A stretch of DNA of 64,000 nucleotides from CAZDWZ01 sp964509425 (GCA_964509425.1 CAZDWZ010000005.1:186001-250000); one strand, 5' to 3'. Shown: positions 1-9,591, numbered from the stretch's first letter. Made by a program: numbers and translations. The notes: a model not told the origin generated them from the sequence alone.

Positions 1-523
1 TGACGAAGAAACGTAAGTAGCCGCGGGTAACGGATGAACTATGAACGAATCTGTTGAGCTCTGATTCTCCATTTCATACCTCATATCGTGGATCAGAGTA
101 TGTGCCGAAAGGCGGACTCGATTGGAAGCCGATCTTACTGATGGCGAGCCTCACTCTCACCACTCCTTGTCAAGCATGGCCCTCTCACAGTCTTGATTCA
201 ACGGAATTCCAAGAACTGCCCTCTGGAGTTGCAAACCACAGCTCCGATAAAACCAATGTCGAGGAGCTTAGCGATCCCGGCAACTCAATGGATTCTGAAG
301 AGACGGAGGAACGAGAACGGCTCAATGCGCGAAAAAATGATGAATATGACTTTGATTCGGAAGAGTGCCGTGAGGAGGAAAAGCGATCGTGCCGACCGCC
401 AAACAGAGGTGACTTCGAGTCGCCGGCAAGTCGAAGAAGGTTCTGAGTCTGAGACTCCGCAGATTGGGGGAACAAGGTACAGGCAGGCAGTGAGCCATCA
501 GACGGCTTGCGGCGCGTGATGTT
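1..523. other. Left-edge stretch with no recognised gene
   Basis: I see no protein family here on either strand. The only sizeable forward frame (54-446, TTG start) would encode 130 residues with a short hydrophobic stretch and then a run rich in Glu, Arg and Ser. It has no clear ribosome-binding site and other frames overlap it fully, so I do not call it a gene. The stretch lies downstream of the leftward glycan operon that ends at 524. Confidence 0.4.
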
Positions 524-1153
524 TCAGCGGATCCCGTCGCCCGAGCCGACGAAATAAAAAAGTTCGGCGCAAGTAAATCCAAGGAGATAAAGCTGAAACC
601 TTCCGAGGCGGGTCTGGGAGTAGCTTGAGGTCCAGGCCTCGACATTTTTCGAATACGGACGGACGAAGTCTCCGCGGTCGGCCTTTGTGAGCGCCGTGCT
701 TAACCAATGCTTCGTGTCGTTTACGATATCGACGACGCAGAGTGTGCCGCCCGGAGCGAGAACCTTTTTCGATTCGATAATCAGGCCGGCAAATTTCTCA
801 TCGTCTAAATGGTGCGTGAGGCTGTTTACGAGAATAAAATCGAAGGGCTGTTCGAAAATGCTCGAGAGCTTCGATGCGTCACCGACGATGAAGTTCCTCT
901 GATATTTGTCCCGTGCATGATTGATGTATTTTGGTTCGATATCTATTCCGGTGTAATCAGAATCCCCAAAAAATTTGCAGTTTGTTCCGGGGCCGCACCC
1001 GACATCAAGCACTCGTTTTCCTTTTGCTTGTTCGATCTCTCCGCGCACCGGTGCGAGCTTGCCTTCGACAAACGGCACCTGAATGAGCTTGTAGACCAGC
1101 GGAATCGTGACGATCGAATCCTTGAGAGAGGCGCGCGCTGTATTCGATTCCAT
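524..1153 (-). CDS. Class I SAM-dependent methyltransferase
   Basis: Likely a small-molecule or sugar methyltransferase. The glycine-rich SAM motif I reads VLDVGCGPGTN near residue 45, followed by an acidic ribose-binding position in GIDIEP, and later SLTHHLDDE and LAPGGTLCVVD, the usual post-I and motif IV/V region of this fold. I place the start at the ATG at 1153, one base after the stop of the upstream methyltransferase; the frame stays open to 1249 but would then overlap that gene. It is the last gene of a six-gene leftward run with a transketolase pair, an epimerase-GT2 fusion and an acyltransferase. Decoration of a surface glycan is therefore likely, but the substrate is not visible. 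About 209 residues, no signal peptide. Confidence 0.8.
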   Translation of the reverse strand: MESNTARASLKDSIVTIPLVYKLIQVPFVEGKLAPVRGEIEQAKGKRVLDVGCGPGTNCKFFGDSDYTGIDIEPKYINHARDKYQRNFIVGDASKLSSIFEQPFDFILVNSLTHHLDDEKFAGLIIESKKVLAPGGTLCVVDIVNDTKHWLSTALTKADRGDFVRPYSKNVEAWTSSYSQTRLGRFQLYLLGFTCAELFYFVGSGDGIR

Positions 1154-1154
1154 T

Positions 1155-1892
1155 TTAAGCTCCGGAACAGACCGTCGAGCGAAAATGAATGACGACCTGG
1201 CCGCACACAACGTCGCGAACGAGCGGGATCGACTCGATAGGTTTCTCAAGCGCCTTCAGCGGCTTTACTGCCCAATCGGCACAAAAAATCGGAACGAGGC
1301 CGATGTAGACATACGATTGAACATCCGCACCGGCGTCCTTGAACCACTTCACGAGTGTTGACCGCAGATACGACAGCTCGCCGTGCTCGACATGATACGG
1401 CGAGAAGCACTCAATCAGCTTCAGCACCGGATTGTGCCCGTTCGGCTCGAGAACGATAATGTCCTTTGCAATTTTGCAGGTCTGTGCGATCGCACGAAAT
1501 GGCTCGGGGATGTGATGGATAACGCCGCGCATAACGGCGACGTCGAACGTCTTTCCCAAGCTTTGCAACTCGTAGGCGTTGCACACGTGAAATTCGGATA
1601 CTTTTCCGTCTTTGGAGACGGCCTTCGTTTTTGCGACTTCAATCGCGTTGGGTGCCGGATCAACTCCAAGAACCGATTTTGCCCCGCCGTCGAAGAGCTC
1701 CGTCGTATATGTGCCATCCCCGCACCCGACGTCTATCACCGACTTTCCTTGAAACAAGTTCAGTCCGAGGATGCCGTCCGACATCCGTTTGTTGCTGGTG
1801 CGACTTGATAGACGGTCGAAAGTATATCCGTATCCGCCTCGCTCCTGGGCGTCTTTGTCGAAAACTTCGAATGAAGAAGGGGTGCTGCTCAT
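1155..1892 (-). CDS. Class I SAM-dependent methyltransferase
   Basis: A 245-residue cytoplasmic methyltransferase. Motif I is VIDVGCGDGTYT near residue 52 and the acidic loop is GVDPAP; the later MRGVIHHIPEP segment is typical of Methyltransf_11/25-type domains. The C-terminal third is more hydrophobic (GLVPIFCADWAVKPL), which suggests contact with a large or lipid-linked acceptor. Its stop lies two bases from the start of the next methyltransferase, so the two are almost certainly co-translated. The two proteins share only fold motifs, so a recent duplication is not obvious. Position in the glycan operon suggests O- or N-methylation of a sugar or glycan end; the exact reaction cannot be read from sequence. 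Confidence 0.82.
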   Translation of the reverse strand: MSSTPSSFEVFDKDAQERGGYGYTFDRLSSRTSNKRMSDGILGLNLFQGKSVIDVGCGDGTYTTELFDGGAKSVLGVDPAPNAIEVAKTKAVSKDGKVSEFHVCNAYELQSLGKTFDVAVMRGVIHHIPEPFRAIAQTCKIAKDIIVLEPNGHNPVLKLIECFSPYHVEHGELSYLRSTLVKWFKDAGADVQSYVYIGLVPIFCADWAVKPLKALEKPIESIPLVRDVVCGQVVIHFRSTVCSGA

Positions 1893-1914
1893 AAAAAAGT
1901 TCTCCTACTTTTTC

Positions 1915-3129
1915 TCATCCACGTCCAGTGGAGTGTTCGGTGGAAAGGGGCGCAGTGGCTACCCGATTCGCCGATGTTTTGGGTGTGAACCTCTTCTTCA
2001 TGTCCAAAAAGGGGCTTTCAAAGAACCGATAGGAGACCTGGGCGAAGACAATCGCAAACACGAAGGAAGAAAGCGTGAGAAACATCTGACTCCCTGCGGT
2101 GCTTGAGCGGAGCGCAGGAAACAGGGCATCGAGGCACCGGATCGACAGCACCACGGCAAGCAGGTGATACATGTAGATTCCGTACGAAATCTTTCCCGCC
2201 TGATCGAGCCAGGACTGCCGGAGCTTTACGAGAGACCCGGGGTTCGTTGCGATGTTAGCGATGCAACATCCGAAGAAGAGCGAATACAGCTCATGTGTTC
2301 CTCTTGAAAGCGCGGCACCGCAGCCGAGTAGAACAGGAAGCACTGTCAGACAGAATATTTGAGTGAACCGATGATATGCAAACGCGCGAACGCGTGAAGG
2401 CTCTCGAACGAGGATGGCTGTTAGTCCGCCGAGGGCGATACAACCGAGCCGCGTGTAGTAGAAAAATTTCTCGATAATTGGACTCCACTCGCCTTCGATA
2501 AGTTGGACGAGCGGGAAGATGAGAAAGCCAAAGAAAAGAACGAAGAAGAGAAGAATTGCGACGAGCTGTTTCGACGATCGAACACACCAAGGCCAGAAGA
2601 AGTAGAATATCTCCTCAACACCTATTGACCACGCCTGGGAAGCGTACGGAACGGGAACCGAGAAGACGCTGCATGCAAGCTGTGGGAGAAGTATGAGGTA
2701 GAGGAGCAGTTTCTTCCAGAAATCAACTTGCAGCTCCTCTGTCCATCCGGGAACGCTCATGAACGAAATATTCGGAACCACAAAAAAGGCGAAGAGCACG
2801 ACAAAATAGTAGAGCGGCAAAATTCGGAGTGCGCGGCGGATATAAAACAATCTTATCGAGACTGTCCCAAAGTCGCGTTTCTCATTCAGAAGCAAATGCG
2901 TAATCAAAAATCCGCTTAGTACGAAAAAGAAGGTGACCGCTCCTTCTCCGAGAAACTGAACCGCGGGGTAAGCCCAAAGCGAAGGAAATCCATGCACCGC
3001 TTTCTGTTGTTCGATGTGGCAGAGCAAAACTGCGCTCGCGGCAAAGAACCGAAGTGCATTCAGCCCTGGAAGCATGGAGTGTTTCGAGTCCGTGCTTTTG
3101 AACGGGACCGAAGATGGTTGCTCAGACAT
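1915..3129 (-). CDS. Acyltransferase 3 family membrane protein (OafA-like)
   Basis: An integral-membrane acyltransferase of about 404 residues, of the family that O-acetylates LPS, capsule and exopolysaccharide sugars. The opening LPGLNALRFFAASAVLLCH carries the family's LxGLRxxA-like signature and the catalytic-type His at the end of the first membrane helix. Roughly ten hydrophobic helices follow, with the expected FFVLSGFLI segment. I choose the ATG at 3129, which overlaps the end of the upstream epimerase-GT2 gene by eight bases; the frame is open to 3288 but the extra N-terminus is poor in family features. Its place between a glycosyltransferase and two methyltransferases supports a role in modifying the same glycan. 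Confidence 0.88.
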   Translation of the reverse strand: MSEQPSSVPFKSTDSKHSMLPGLNALRFFAASAVLLCHIEQQKAVHGFPSLWAYPAVQFLGEGAVTFFFVLSGFLITHLLLNEKRDFGTVSIRLFYIRRALRILPLYYFVVLFAFFVVPNISFMSVPGWTEELQVDFWKKLLLYLILLPQLACSVFSVPVPYASQAWSIGVEEIFYFFWPWCVRSSKQLVAILLFFVLFFGFLIFPLVQLIEGEWSPIIEKFFYYTRLGCIALGGLTAILVREPSRVRAFAYHRFTQIFCLTVLPVLLGCGAALSRGTHELYSLFFGCCIANIATNPGSLVKLRQSWLDQAGKISYGIYMYHLLAVVLSIRCLDALFPALRSSTAGSQMFLTLSSFVFAIVFAQVSYRFFESPFLDMKKRFTPKTSANRVATAPLSTEHSTGRG

Positions 3130-5104
3130 TTTTGACGGAAGCCTGTTGCGAACTGGACGCGACTTCCTGGAGCTTTCCCGAGCGGATGATATTTCTTCGG
3201 ATATAGTGCGGGCGACGCTTGACCTCTTCCAACACCTTCCCGAGATATTCGCCAAGAATCGAAATCGCAAGCAGATTAAATGCTCCAAAGAACGCGACGA
3301 CGATCAGGATCGTCGTGATACCCCTCGGTGCAGCATCCGGAAAAATAATCCGGAGCACGATCTGGAGGGCGATGAAAAAGCATACGATGAGAAAGAGAAA
3401 TATCCCGCTCGTCGTCAAGAAATTCAACGGTGTGTTGCTGTACGCCAGCAATCCCTTCTTTGCCCACCCGATGTTCTTGAAAATATTGTTCGTCGATCTA
3501 CCGAACATCCGCTCGGGTCTGTAGTAAGAAACACCCGTATGTTTGAAGCCCGCAAACGCGCGAACACCGCGCAGGAGAAAATCGCGCTCTGGAAATGAAA
3601 GGATATGTTCAACCACCCGGCGTTCGATAAGGGAGAAATCTCCGGCGTCTCTCGGAATCGGGATATACGAAAATTTCTCGAAGATGCGATAGAACAGTTT
3701 GTAGCAAAGCGCCAAATGAACGGGCATCTCTCGTTTTGTTCTTACGCCGTAAATGACTTCGAACCCCTCTTTCCATTTGGCGACAAAGTCGGTGATGAGC
3801 TCGGGAGGGTCTTGGAGGTCTCCGTCGAGCAAAACGACAGAATTTTTCGATGCGATGTCCATGCCGCTTCGAAAAGCCGACTGAGAACCAAAATTGCGTG
3901 AATGACTGATGCCGATCACGCGAGTGTCGGTTTCGCTGATACGCCGGATGACCTCTTCGCTTTGGTCGGGGCTGTTATCATTTACGAAGATTATTTCGTA
4001 TTCGATGCCAAGCTCGAGAAATACCTTCGTGAGACGCTCGTACATGATCGGGATTGCCTGCTCGTCTTTGTAGCAGGCAATGATTGCTGAAACAGACCGT
4101 TCCACCGTGTTCGAGAATTTTTTGGAAGAGGCTCGATATTTTTCCAGGTCGGGGAGGGCGCGAACCCACTCCACGTATGTTGAAATCCCTTGCTCGAATG
4201 AAGTCGTCGCCTTCCATTTCAGTTTTTGTTCGCTGTGCTCGGGATTAGAAAACCAGTTCGAGATGTCCCAACTTCGTTGGGTCATCGTGAACTTCGGTTC
4301 TTCCGCGATATCGAAATGCCGCCTTGCGAAGTCCGCGACTTGTTTAATTGTCGTTTGTTCGCCGCTCCCGATATTGAACGAATCTCCAAAGAGATCCTCT
4401 GTGAGGTTTACGGCGGCGAGCACGAACGCTCTCGACACGTCGTCAACATAAACGAAATCGCGGGATATTCTCGGATCGACGAACTCAGGCAGCTCTCTTT
4501 TTAGTCCCTTAAATACAACGGCAGGAATGAGCCGCGAGGAATCTTCGTAAGGTCCATAAACCGAGTACAGTCTCAGGTTCGCGCAGGCAAAGCCGCGGCA
4601 CTTTCCGAAGTAGTGAATGAGTCCCGAGACGCCGGCTTTCGAGACGGCGTAATGACTGTTGGGCGTTAGTTGAGCGCTCTCGTCCGGTCCCGCCGCCTCT
4701 CTCCCGTATTCGGAAGAGCTTCCAGCGTGAATATATCGCTGCACCTTGTGAAGTTCGAGCAGCTCCATGAGTCGAACCTTCGACAGGAAGTTCGATCGAT
4801 AGATCAGGTCGGCATCGTTCTGAAAGGAATATCCGCCGTACGCGACGCAATCGAAGACCGTTTGTGGCTTGTGCTTGTTCAAGAGCCGTTCGACATCGCC
4901 GCTCAAGAGCAAATTAACTTGGAAGAGATTCTTCGGGTTGATCCCATCGAGCCGCCACGGATGTGGGTCGTTATAGGTTCCGATCACGTCGTCCCGGAAA
5001 GAGAGCAGATATCGCAGAAGGTTTGCGCCGACGAATCCACTCGCACCGAGCACCACTATCGGGCCGTGGAGCTGATTGCAAACGATCTCTTTCCAGTTTT
5101 CCAT
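3122..5104 (-). CDS. NAD-dependent epimerase/dehydratase fused to GT2 glycosyltransferase
   Basis: A 660-residue two-enzyme protein. Residues 1 to about 320 form an extended SDR: the NAD motif is GASGFVGANLL near residue 19, the catalytic SSSEYG and YAVSK follow, and RDFVYVDDVSRA is typical of NDP-sugar epimerases and dehydratases. Residues 345 to 660 are a DPM1/GtrB-like GT2: SAIIACYKDEQAIP, the DGDLQDPPE metal-binding region, then two C-terminal membrane helices of the kind seen in polyprenyl-phosphate glycosyltransferases. The domains are normally separate proteins. The simplest reading is that the SDR makes a nucleotide sugar which the GT2 half loads onto a lipid carrier. It begins two bases after the transketolase gene ends. 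Confidence 0.88.
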   Translation of the reverse strand: MENWKEIVCNQLHGPIVVLGASGFVGANLLRYLLSFRDDVIGTYNDPHPWRLDGINPKNLFQVNLLLSGDVERLLNKHKPQTVFDCVAYGGYSFQNDADLIYRSNFLSKVRLMELLELHKVQRYIHAGSSSEYGREAAGPDESAQLTPNSHYAVSKAGVSGLIHYFGKCRGFACANLRLYSVYGPYEDSSRLIPAVVFKGLKRELPEFVDPRISRDFVYVDDVSRAFVLAAVNLTEDLFGDSFNIGSGEQTTIKQVADFARRHFDIAEEPKFTMTQRSWDISNWFSNPEHSEQKLKWKATTSFEQGISTYVEWVRALPDLEKYRASSKKFSNTVERSVSAIIACYKDEQAIPIMYERLTKVFLELGIEYEIIFVNDNSPDQSEEVIRRISETDTRVIGISHSRNFGSQSAFRSGMDIASKNSVVLLDGDLQDPPELITDFVAKWKEGFEVIYGVRTKREMPVHLALCYKLFYRIFEKFSYIPIPRDAGDFSLIERRVVEHILSFPERDFLLRGVRAFAGFKHTGVSYYRPERMFGRSTNNIFKNIGWAKKGLLAYSNTPLNFLTTSGIFLFLIVCFFIALQIVLRIIFPDAAPRGITTILIVVAFFGAFNLLAISILGEYLGKVLEEVKRRPHYIRRNIIRSGKLQEVASSSQQASVKNV

Positions 5105-5106
5105 GA

Positions 5107-6039
5107 TTATTCTACGCCGCCCACCCTCGACTCCGCGCTCGTCAGTGCGTCCAAGAACGCAGACTTTCCGATTCCTGTTTGCTCTCGGTAATACCGTTGT
5201 GAGCCAGACCTTTCCAGCAAAGTTTTATCCGGAGAGAGGTGGGTGAAGCGCGAAGGATGGACACCGTGCCTGAGCAGCTCTAGTGCAAGGAGACTTCCCG
5301 CGCTCCCCTGACGAACATGTTCCTCGAGAACCACAACTTCACGGTTGTTTCTGATTCCGTTCAAGAACGTTTCGGGGATTGATTCGTAGGTAATTGGCAG
5401 CTCCGAAACCGCCCAAATCTCCGGGAGCACGGAAAGGCGAGATTCTTGGAGAGCACCGCACGCGGTCCCCGCGAGAGGACCCACGGCGAGAACCAGTGGG
5501 CCAAGCCCGTCGCAAAGCTTTCGCCAAGCAGCAAACGGTGGAGCCGAGAACCCGGCCGGTTTTTCGTCCATCCCCAATCGAATGTAAGCGGGGGAGGGAT
5601 CGTGGAGGGCGGCGCGAAGAATCTCGGGAACGTCTTCGCGGAATGAGGGGACAAACGCCTTCATCCCCGGCAGCGTGAGGAGTGCGCCATAGTCTTCGAG
5701 AGCATGATGAGTGGAGCCCATCACCCCATATCCGAAGCCTCCGCCGTTTCCAATGAGCTTTACCGGAAGGCCGTGGAAGCAAACGTCGTTTCGTATCTGC
5801 TCAAACGGCCGGGCGTAAAGGAACGGCGCGATACTATAGGCAAAGCAGCAGAATCCCTCGGAGGCCATGCCGGCAGCCATCGAGATCATGTTCTGTTCCG
5901 CGACTCCGGCATTGATGAAATCATCGCCCATCACGGAGCGAAGCTCTTCGAAGGCCATAAAGCCTAAATCGCCAGTCAGAAAGATGAACCGGTTTGTCTC
6001 GTACAGTTGGACCAGGCTTTCAGAGAGCGCCTTTCTCAT
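5107..6039 (-). CDS. Transketolase, C-terminal subunit
   Basis: A 310-residue protein with the pyrimidine-binding and C-terminal domains of transketolase/DXS-type enzymes. The motif INAGVAEQNMISMAAGMA carries the glutamate that activates thiamine diphosphate, and the RPFEQIRNDVCF and GGGFGYGVMGSTHHALED stretches match the family. It overlaps the N-terminal subunit gene by four bases, so the pair forms one split transketolase. A split enzyme inside a glycan cluster, rather than in a pentose-phosphate operon, suggests it makes or transfers a ketol unit for an unusual sugar; that is inference. It begins a tight run with the epimerase-GT2 fusion. Confidence 0.9.
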   Translation of the reverse strand: MRKALSESLVQLYETNRFIFLTGDLGFMAFEELRSVMGDDFINAGVAEQNMISMAAGMASEGFCCFAYSIAPFLYARPFEQIRNDVCFHGLPVKLIGNGGGFGYGVMGSTHHALEDYGALLTLPGMKAFVPSFREDVPEILRAALHDPSPAYIRLGMDEKPAGFSAPPFAAWRKLCDGLGPLVLAVGPLAGTACGALQESRLSVLPEIWAVSELPITYESIPETFLNGIRNNREVVVLEEHVRQGSAGSLLALELLRHGVHPSRFTHLSPDKTLLERSGSQRYYREQTGIGKSAFLDALTSAESRVGGVE

Positions 6040-6812
6040 GACTGCTCAATCTCCGACAATGCCTGCTGGTATTGAGCTTCACTCATTGGAAGGTAATGCC
6101 ATTCCACCGTGTTCTCCATGTAGGAGACCCCGTTTCCCTTCACGGAATCGAGAACGATGATGACCGGTCGATCTGCCCGGACGGCCAAGGCGGAGAGAAT
6201 CTTCGAAGTATCATGTCCCGGGACGACGATGAGCTCGGCGTCGAATTGCTGAAGCCGCGAGCGAAGTTCAGGAATTTTTAGCACCTCCGCGGTTCGCCCG
6301 AAGCCTTGCACTTTGTTGTCGTCGATCATGATGCAAAGGTTCGAAAGGCGCTCGCTTATCAGAAAATGAAGGGACTCCCATGTGGACCCTTCTTGCCATT
6401 CTCCATCGGAGGTCAGGCAATAGATCCGCCCTGATTTCTGTAATCGTCGGCGTCCGAGTGCGACGCCGGTCGCAAGACCAAGACCGTGTCCGAGACTCCC
6501 GGTCGCGAACCGCAATCCTGGAAGACTCTCGGCGATAGGATGTCCCGCGAGTCTCGTTTCGTCTTTATGAAAGGTCCGGAGCTCCTCATCGCTCAAGAGC
6601 CCCTTCGACCACAGAGTGACGTAGTATGCCCCGGCCGCGTGGCCCTTCGAGAGGATGAAGACGTCGTCGCTTTGGAGTGCTTTATGGTGGAGCGCGAGGA
6701 GAGCGTCGAGGCAGGATAAATTACCACCTATGTGACCGACCTTGCTCTCGTAGTGCATCGTGAGCAAGCGTTTCTTGGCGGCCTTTCCGATGCGATGCAG
6801 GTCTGCGTCCAC
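6036..6812 (-). CDS. Transketolase, N-terminal subunit
   Basis: Carries the thiamine-diphosphate-binding half of a split transketolase. Visible motifs are GHIGGNLSCLDALLALH, ILSKGHAAGAYYVTLW, the ATGSLGHGLGLATGVALG loop, and the ThDP/Mg motif SDGEWQEG followed by the Asn in IDDNKVQG. I prefer the GTG at 6812, which gives 258 residues starting at VDADLHRIGKAAKK, close to the usual N-terminus and behind a purine-rich stretch. The frame is open to a GTG at 6929, which would add 39 basic residues with no family match. Its end overlaps the C-terminal subunit by four bases (ATGA). It is the first gene of the leftward operon, divergent from the glycosyltransferase run at 7061. Confidence 0.86.
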   Translation of the reverse strand: MDADLHRIGKAAKKRLLTMHYESKVGHIGGNLSCLDALLALHHKALQSDDVFILSKGHAAGAYYVTLWSKGLLSDEELRTFHKDETRLAGHPIAESLPGLRFATGSLGHGLGLATGVALGRRRLQKSGRIYCLTSDGEWQEGSTWESLHFLISERLSNLCIMIDDNKVQGFGRTAEVLKIPELRSRLQQFDAELIVVPGHDTSKILSALAVRADRPVIIVLDSVKGNGVSYMENTVEWHYLPMSEAQYQQALSEIEQS

Positions 6813-7060
6813 TTGTTCTCTTCGATTACGAGATTTCCGATGAGTTGCTTGAAGATATTCCTTCCGAGATTCATTGGCGACTGATTTGTCGATGCCCAGC
6901 CGGAAGGGATCGATTCCTGAAACGGGCACCGATAGTCATCGTATTTGCTCGGAAATCTGTGAGTATGCAGGGAGCCGGGATTTCCGTTGCGGAGACCGAG
7001 TCCGATCGCTCAGGATGGCATCAGAACCATCCGCCTTTCCCGTTTTTTCGCGCCGGAGTC

Positions 7061-9529
7061 ATGCCAATTCGTCAGCTCGCAGTTATCGGATTGCTTTTCG
7101 TCTTCGGCGCACTGAGGCTGACCGGCTTTTTTTCGCATCCGTTCTTCTACGCCGAGGACGGAGCAATATTCTTCAAAGACAGCATCAATCTCGGCCTGCC
7201 GTCGCTGTTCATCGATGTTGTCGGACATCACAACCTCCTTCAGCGTCTCACCGCGCTGCTCGCACTCCTTTTTCCGGTCGTTTGGATTCCCGTCGTTTAC
7301 AAAGCCGCGGCCCTCCTCGTGACGTCCTGGTGTTTTTCAATTTTTTCTCGGCCGGGATTCCGTTGGGTCGTCTCCGAGGACAGCGATCGGATGGTTCTTT
7401 GTCTTCTTTTCTCTCTTCTTCCCGGAGCCTCTGAGCTCGCGGTCACGATTTGCACTTTTTATTATCCATTTCTGCTGGCGTCGTTACTCCTCATTATCGA
7501 GCGTGACGCGGGTGGAAGGCATCGGCTCACGTTTCAGAGCCTGCTTCTCCTCACGGTCCTCTTTTTTTCCACCGGGCACGCGATTGTTTGTCTTCCGCTG
7601 ATTCTCTATTTCGTTATTTTCCATCGCAGCCGAAATCACGCATTCGCCGCCGGAATGCTGATGCTTACCGTGCTCGTCAATATCGTCGCGGTCTTCTCCG
7701 TCGACGGACGTTACCAATGGGTCGGTCGATCGCTTTTCGGAACCGTCGCGTCATCATTGCAGATTTGGATTGAAAATTTCTTCGCGCGGGTGATCTATTT
7801 GCCGCTCTTCGGGAGCCGAATTGCACAGGGGATTATCATGCTCCCCGATCTGGCCTTCTGGTCAATTTCTATCTTCTTTCTCGCGGCAATTACTGGTCTC
7901 GCCCATTTGCGCGGAGTTCTTCCGAAGGCGATCCAGAGCCAAAAGGTTCAGATACTCAGTCTCCTTTTAGCATGCGTTCTTTGCCTGATGCCGCTGTCTA
8001 TTCTCGTGAGGAGCTATCTCATTCCTATCTACAGCCGTCCGGGTTTGTCGTTTGAATATCGCTATTCGTTTCTTCCGGCTTTCGCTGTGCTTTTGGTGTT
8101 TTCCTCTTTTATTTATTCCATTCCTCGAGCACGGAGCGGCGGCACGCAATATGTGCAGTTCTTCCTCTTCGTCTACTTGTCGTGGAACCTCATCGCGTTT
8201 CCGATCTTTCCCGATATCCCGAAATCTCCCGAGTTCGAAGCGGCTTGGCCGGGACAGGCGTCGAGAATTCAGGCGGCTTTAAAGAATCGAGAGCTTGGTC
8301 AGCTCAAGGAACTAGTGCCCATCGGATCGCTTCGAAGTCTTCCCGTCGGTTGGAATGACTTCGACACGAATCTCGTTATCCAACCGGTCGCGAACACATT
8401 GGCTGCTCCCGGCACTCCGCTTGCGGCTTCGTTTGCCGCGCAGGATTTTGTGGTCCGGCATTCCGCTTTTCAGCTCTTCCGGAACGGTGAGAATGCCTAC
8501 GACTTCTCGCGTCTCCGTTCCGTCGAAAAGAATGTGGTGGGGTGGGACGTGAACACGCCGTTTCTCAATCCTCCATGGACGCTTCTGGTTCTCGCCCCGG
8601 TCTTGATTTGGCCGTATTTCGATGCCGCCCTTCTTTGGGCCATCGCAAACGCCTTTTTCTACTTCAGTATTATCATGATGTGCTTCCGATCGATCCGCCC
8701 GAGCCGACCTCCGACTGGGTTCGAGCTGCTTTTGTCGGCGGCATTTCTTCCGGGGATTATCTGCGTAATTTGGGGACAGCTCGGCTTTTTGCTCGCTTTC
8801 GGCGCCGCACTCCTGGTTCTTGCCGAGTCGAGGAACAAGGTCTCGCTCGCTACGGCAGGCACCGTGCTGCTCACGCTGAAGCCGCATCTGGTTTTTCTTC
8901 CGATTCTTGCCGCGCTTTATGAGTCGGTTCGGAGGAAGTGTTTTCGCATTTCGGTTTCCGTCATTCTGATTCTGGCGGGAGCTCTTTTCGGATTAGAAGC
9001 CTACTCGCCGGGAATCACCTCGTCGTGGCTTCTCGCATCCCAGCTCGCCTCGCGGGACCTTTCCGTTATGAGGAGCGCGAACATCCCAGCGCTTGCGGGT
9101 CTTCTCGCCGGCGGCGGGACATCAATTTATCTTCCAGTGCTCTTTGGGCTCTCGATGCTGTCAATCATCGGCCTTGCCGTATTCCTCGGAAGGTCCCGCC
9201 GGAAGCTCACGGTCCAGGCTGATCTGCCGTGGCTGCTCCCCTTGTCGCTTATGTTCACTCCCTACGCGTGGCATCACGATTTTGCTCTTTTGTTCCCGGT
9301 CCATGTGCTCCTTGTCGCGAGAATCTCGCACTTGAGAACTGTAAAATTGCAACGCTCATTCATCCTGAGCATCGTACTCTTGAATGCCGCGGTGGGGCTC
9401 CAGATGGTCTTTGCGTTTCGCTTCGCGGCAGAGTTTGCGTGGATACCAATCTTCTATTTCGTCCTGGGGTTGTGGGTCCGGAGCGAAGAGAAAAGGGTGG
9501 CGGAGAGTCCGACGCGTGTTCGATCGTAG
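7061..9529 (+). CDS. Large two-part membrane glycosyltransferase (GT-C / GT87-like)
   Basis: An 822-residue membrane protein that appears to be two GT-C-type halves in one chain. The first half (about 1-400) has many hydrophobic helices and an early acidic pair in FFYAEDGAIFF, the position where GT-C enzymes keep catalytic Asp/Glu. From about residue 440 the sequence changes to a DUF2029/GT87 pattern: LNPPWTLLVLAP, WGQLGFLLAFGAALLV and LLTLKPHLVFLP, the KPH motif being typical. GT87 enzymes use polyprenyl-phosphate sugars, often mannose, outside the cytoplasmic membrane. I start at the ATG at 7061; the frame is open to 6845, but the added residues are non-hydrophobic and face the divergent gene. 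Confidence 0.78.
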   Translation: MPIRQLAVIGLLFVFGALRLTGFFSHPFFYAEDGAIFFKDSINLGLPSLFIDVVGHHNLLQRLTALLALLFPVVWIPVVYKAAALLVTSWCFSIFSRPGFRWVVSEDSDRMVLCLLFSLLPGASELAVTICTFYYPFLLASLLLIIERDAGGRHRLTFQSLLLLTVLFFSTGHAIVCLPLILYFVIFHRSRNHAFAAGMLMLTVLVNIVAVFSVDGRYQWVGRSLFGTVASSLQIWIENFFARVIYLPLFGSRIAQGIIMLPDLAFWSISIFFLAAITGLAHLRGVLPKAIQSQKVQILSLLLACVLCLMPLSILVRSYLIPIYSRPGLSFEYRYSFLPAFAVLLVFSSFIYSIPRARSGGTQYVQFFLFVYLSWNLIAFPIFPDIPKSPEFEAAWPGQASRIQAALKNRELGQLKELVPIGSLRSLPVGWNDFDTNLVIQPVANTLAAPGTPLAASFAAQDFVVRHSAFQLFRNGENAYDFSRLRSVEKNVVGWDVNTPFLNPPWTLLVLAPVLIWPYFDAALLWAIANAFFYFSIIMMCFRSIRPSRPPTGFELLLSAAFLPGIICVIWGQLGFLLAFGAALLVLAESRNKVSLATAGTVLLTLKPHLVFLPILAALYESVRRKCFRISVSVILILAGALFGLEAYSPGITSSWLLASQLASRDLSVMRSANIPALAGLLAGGGTSIYLPVLFGLSMLSIIGLAVFLGRSRRKLTVQADLPWLLPLSLMFTPYAWHHDFALLFPVHVLLVARISHLRTVKLQRSFILSIVLLNAAVGLQMVFAFRFAAEFAWIPIFYFVLGLWVRSEEKRVAESPTRVRS

Positions 9530-9591
9530 CGAACCGGGGAATCGGGTGTTATTCGTCGAAGAAAGTCGACAGTCGAGCGAACGAAATTTTT

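Noticed and set aside
54..446. 130-residue ORF at the left edge
   Set aside because: TTG start, no ribosome-binding site, overlapped by comparable ORFs in other frames; base composition alone does not support it.
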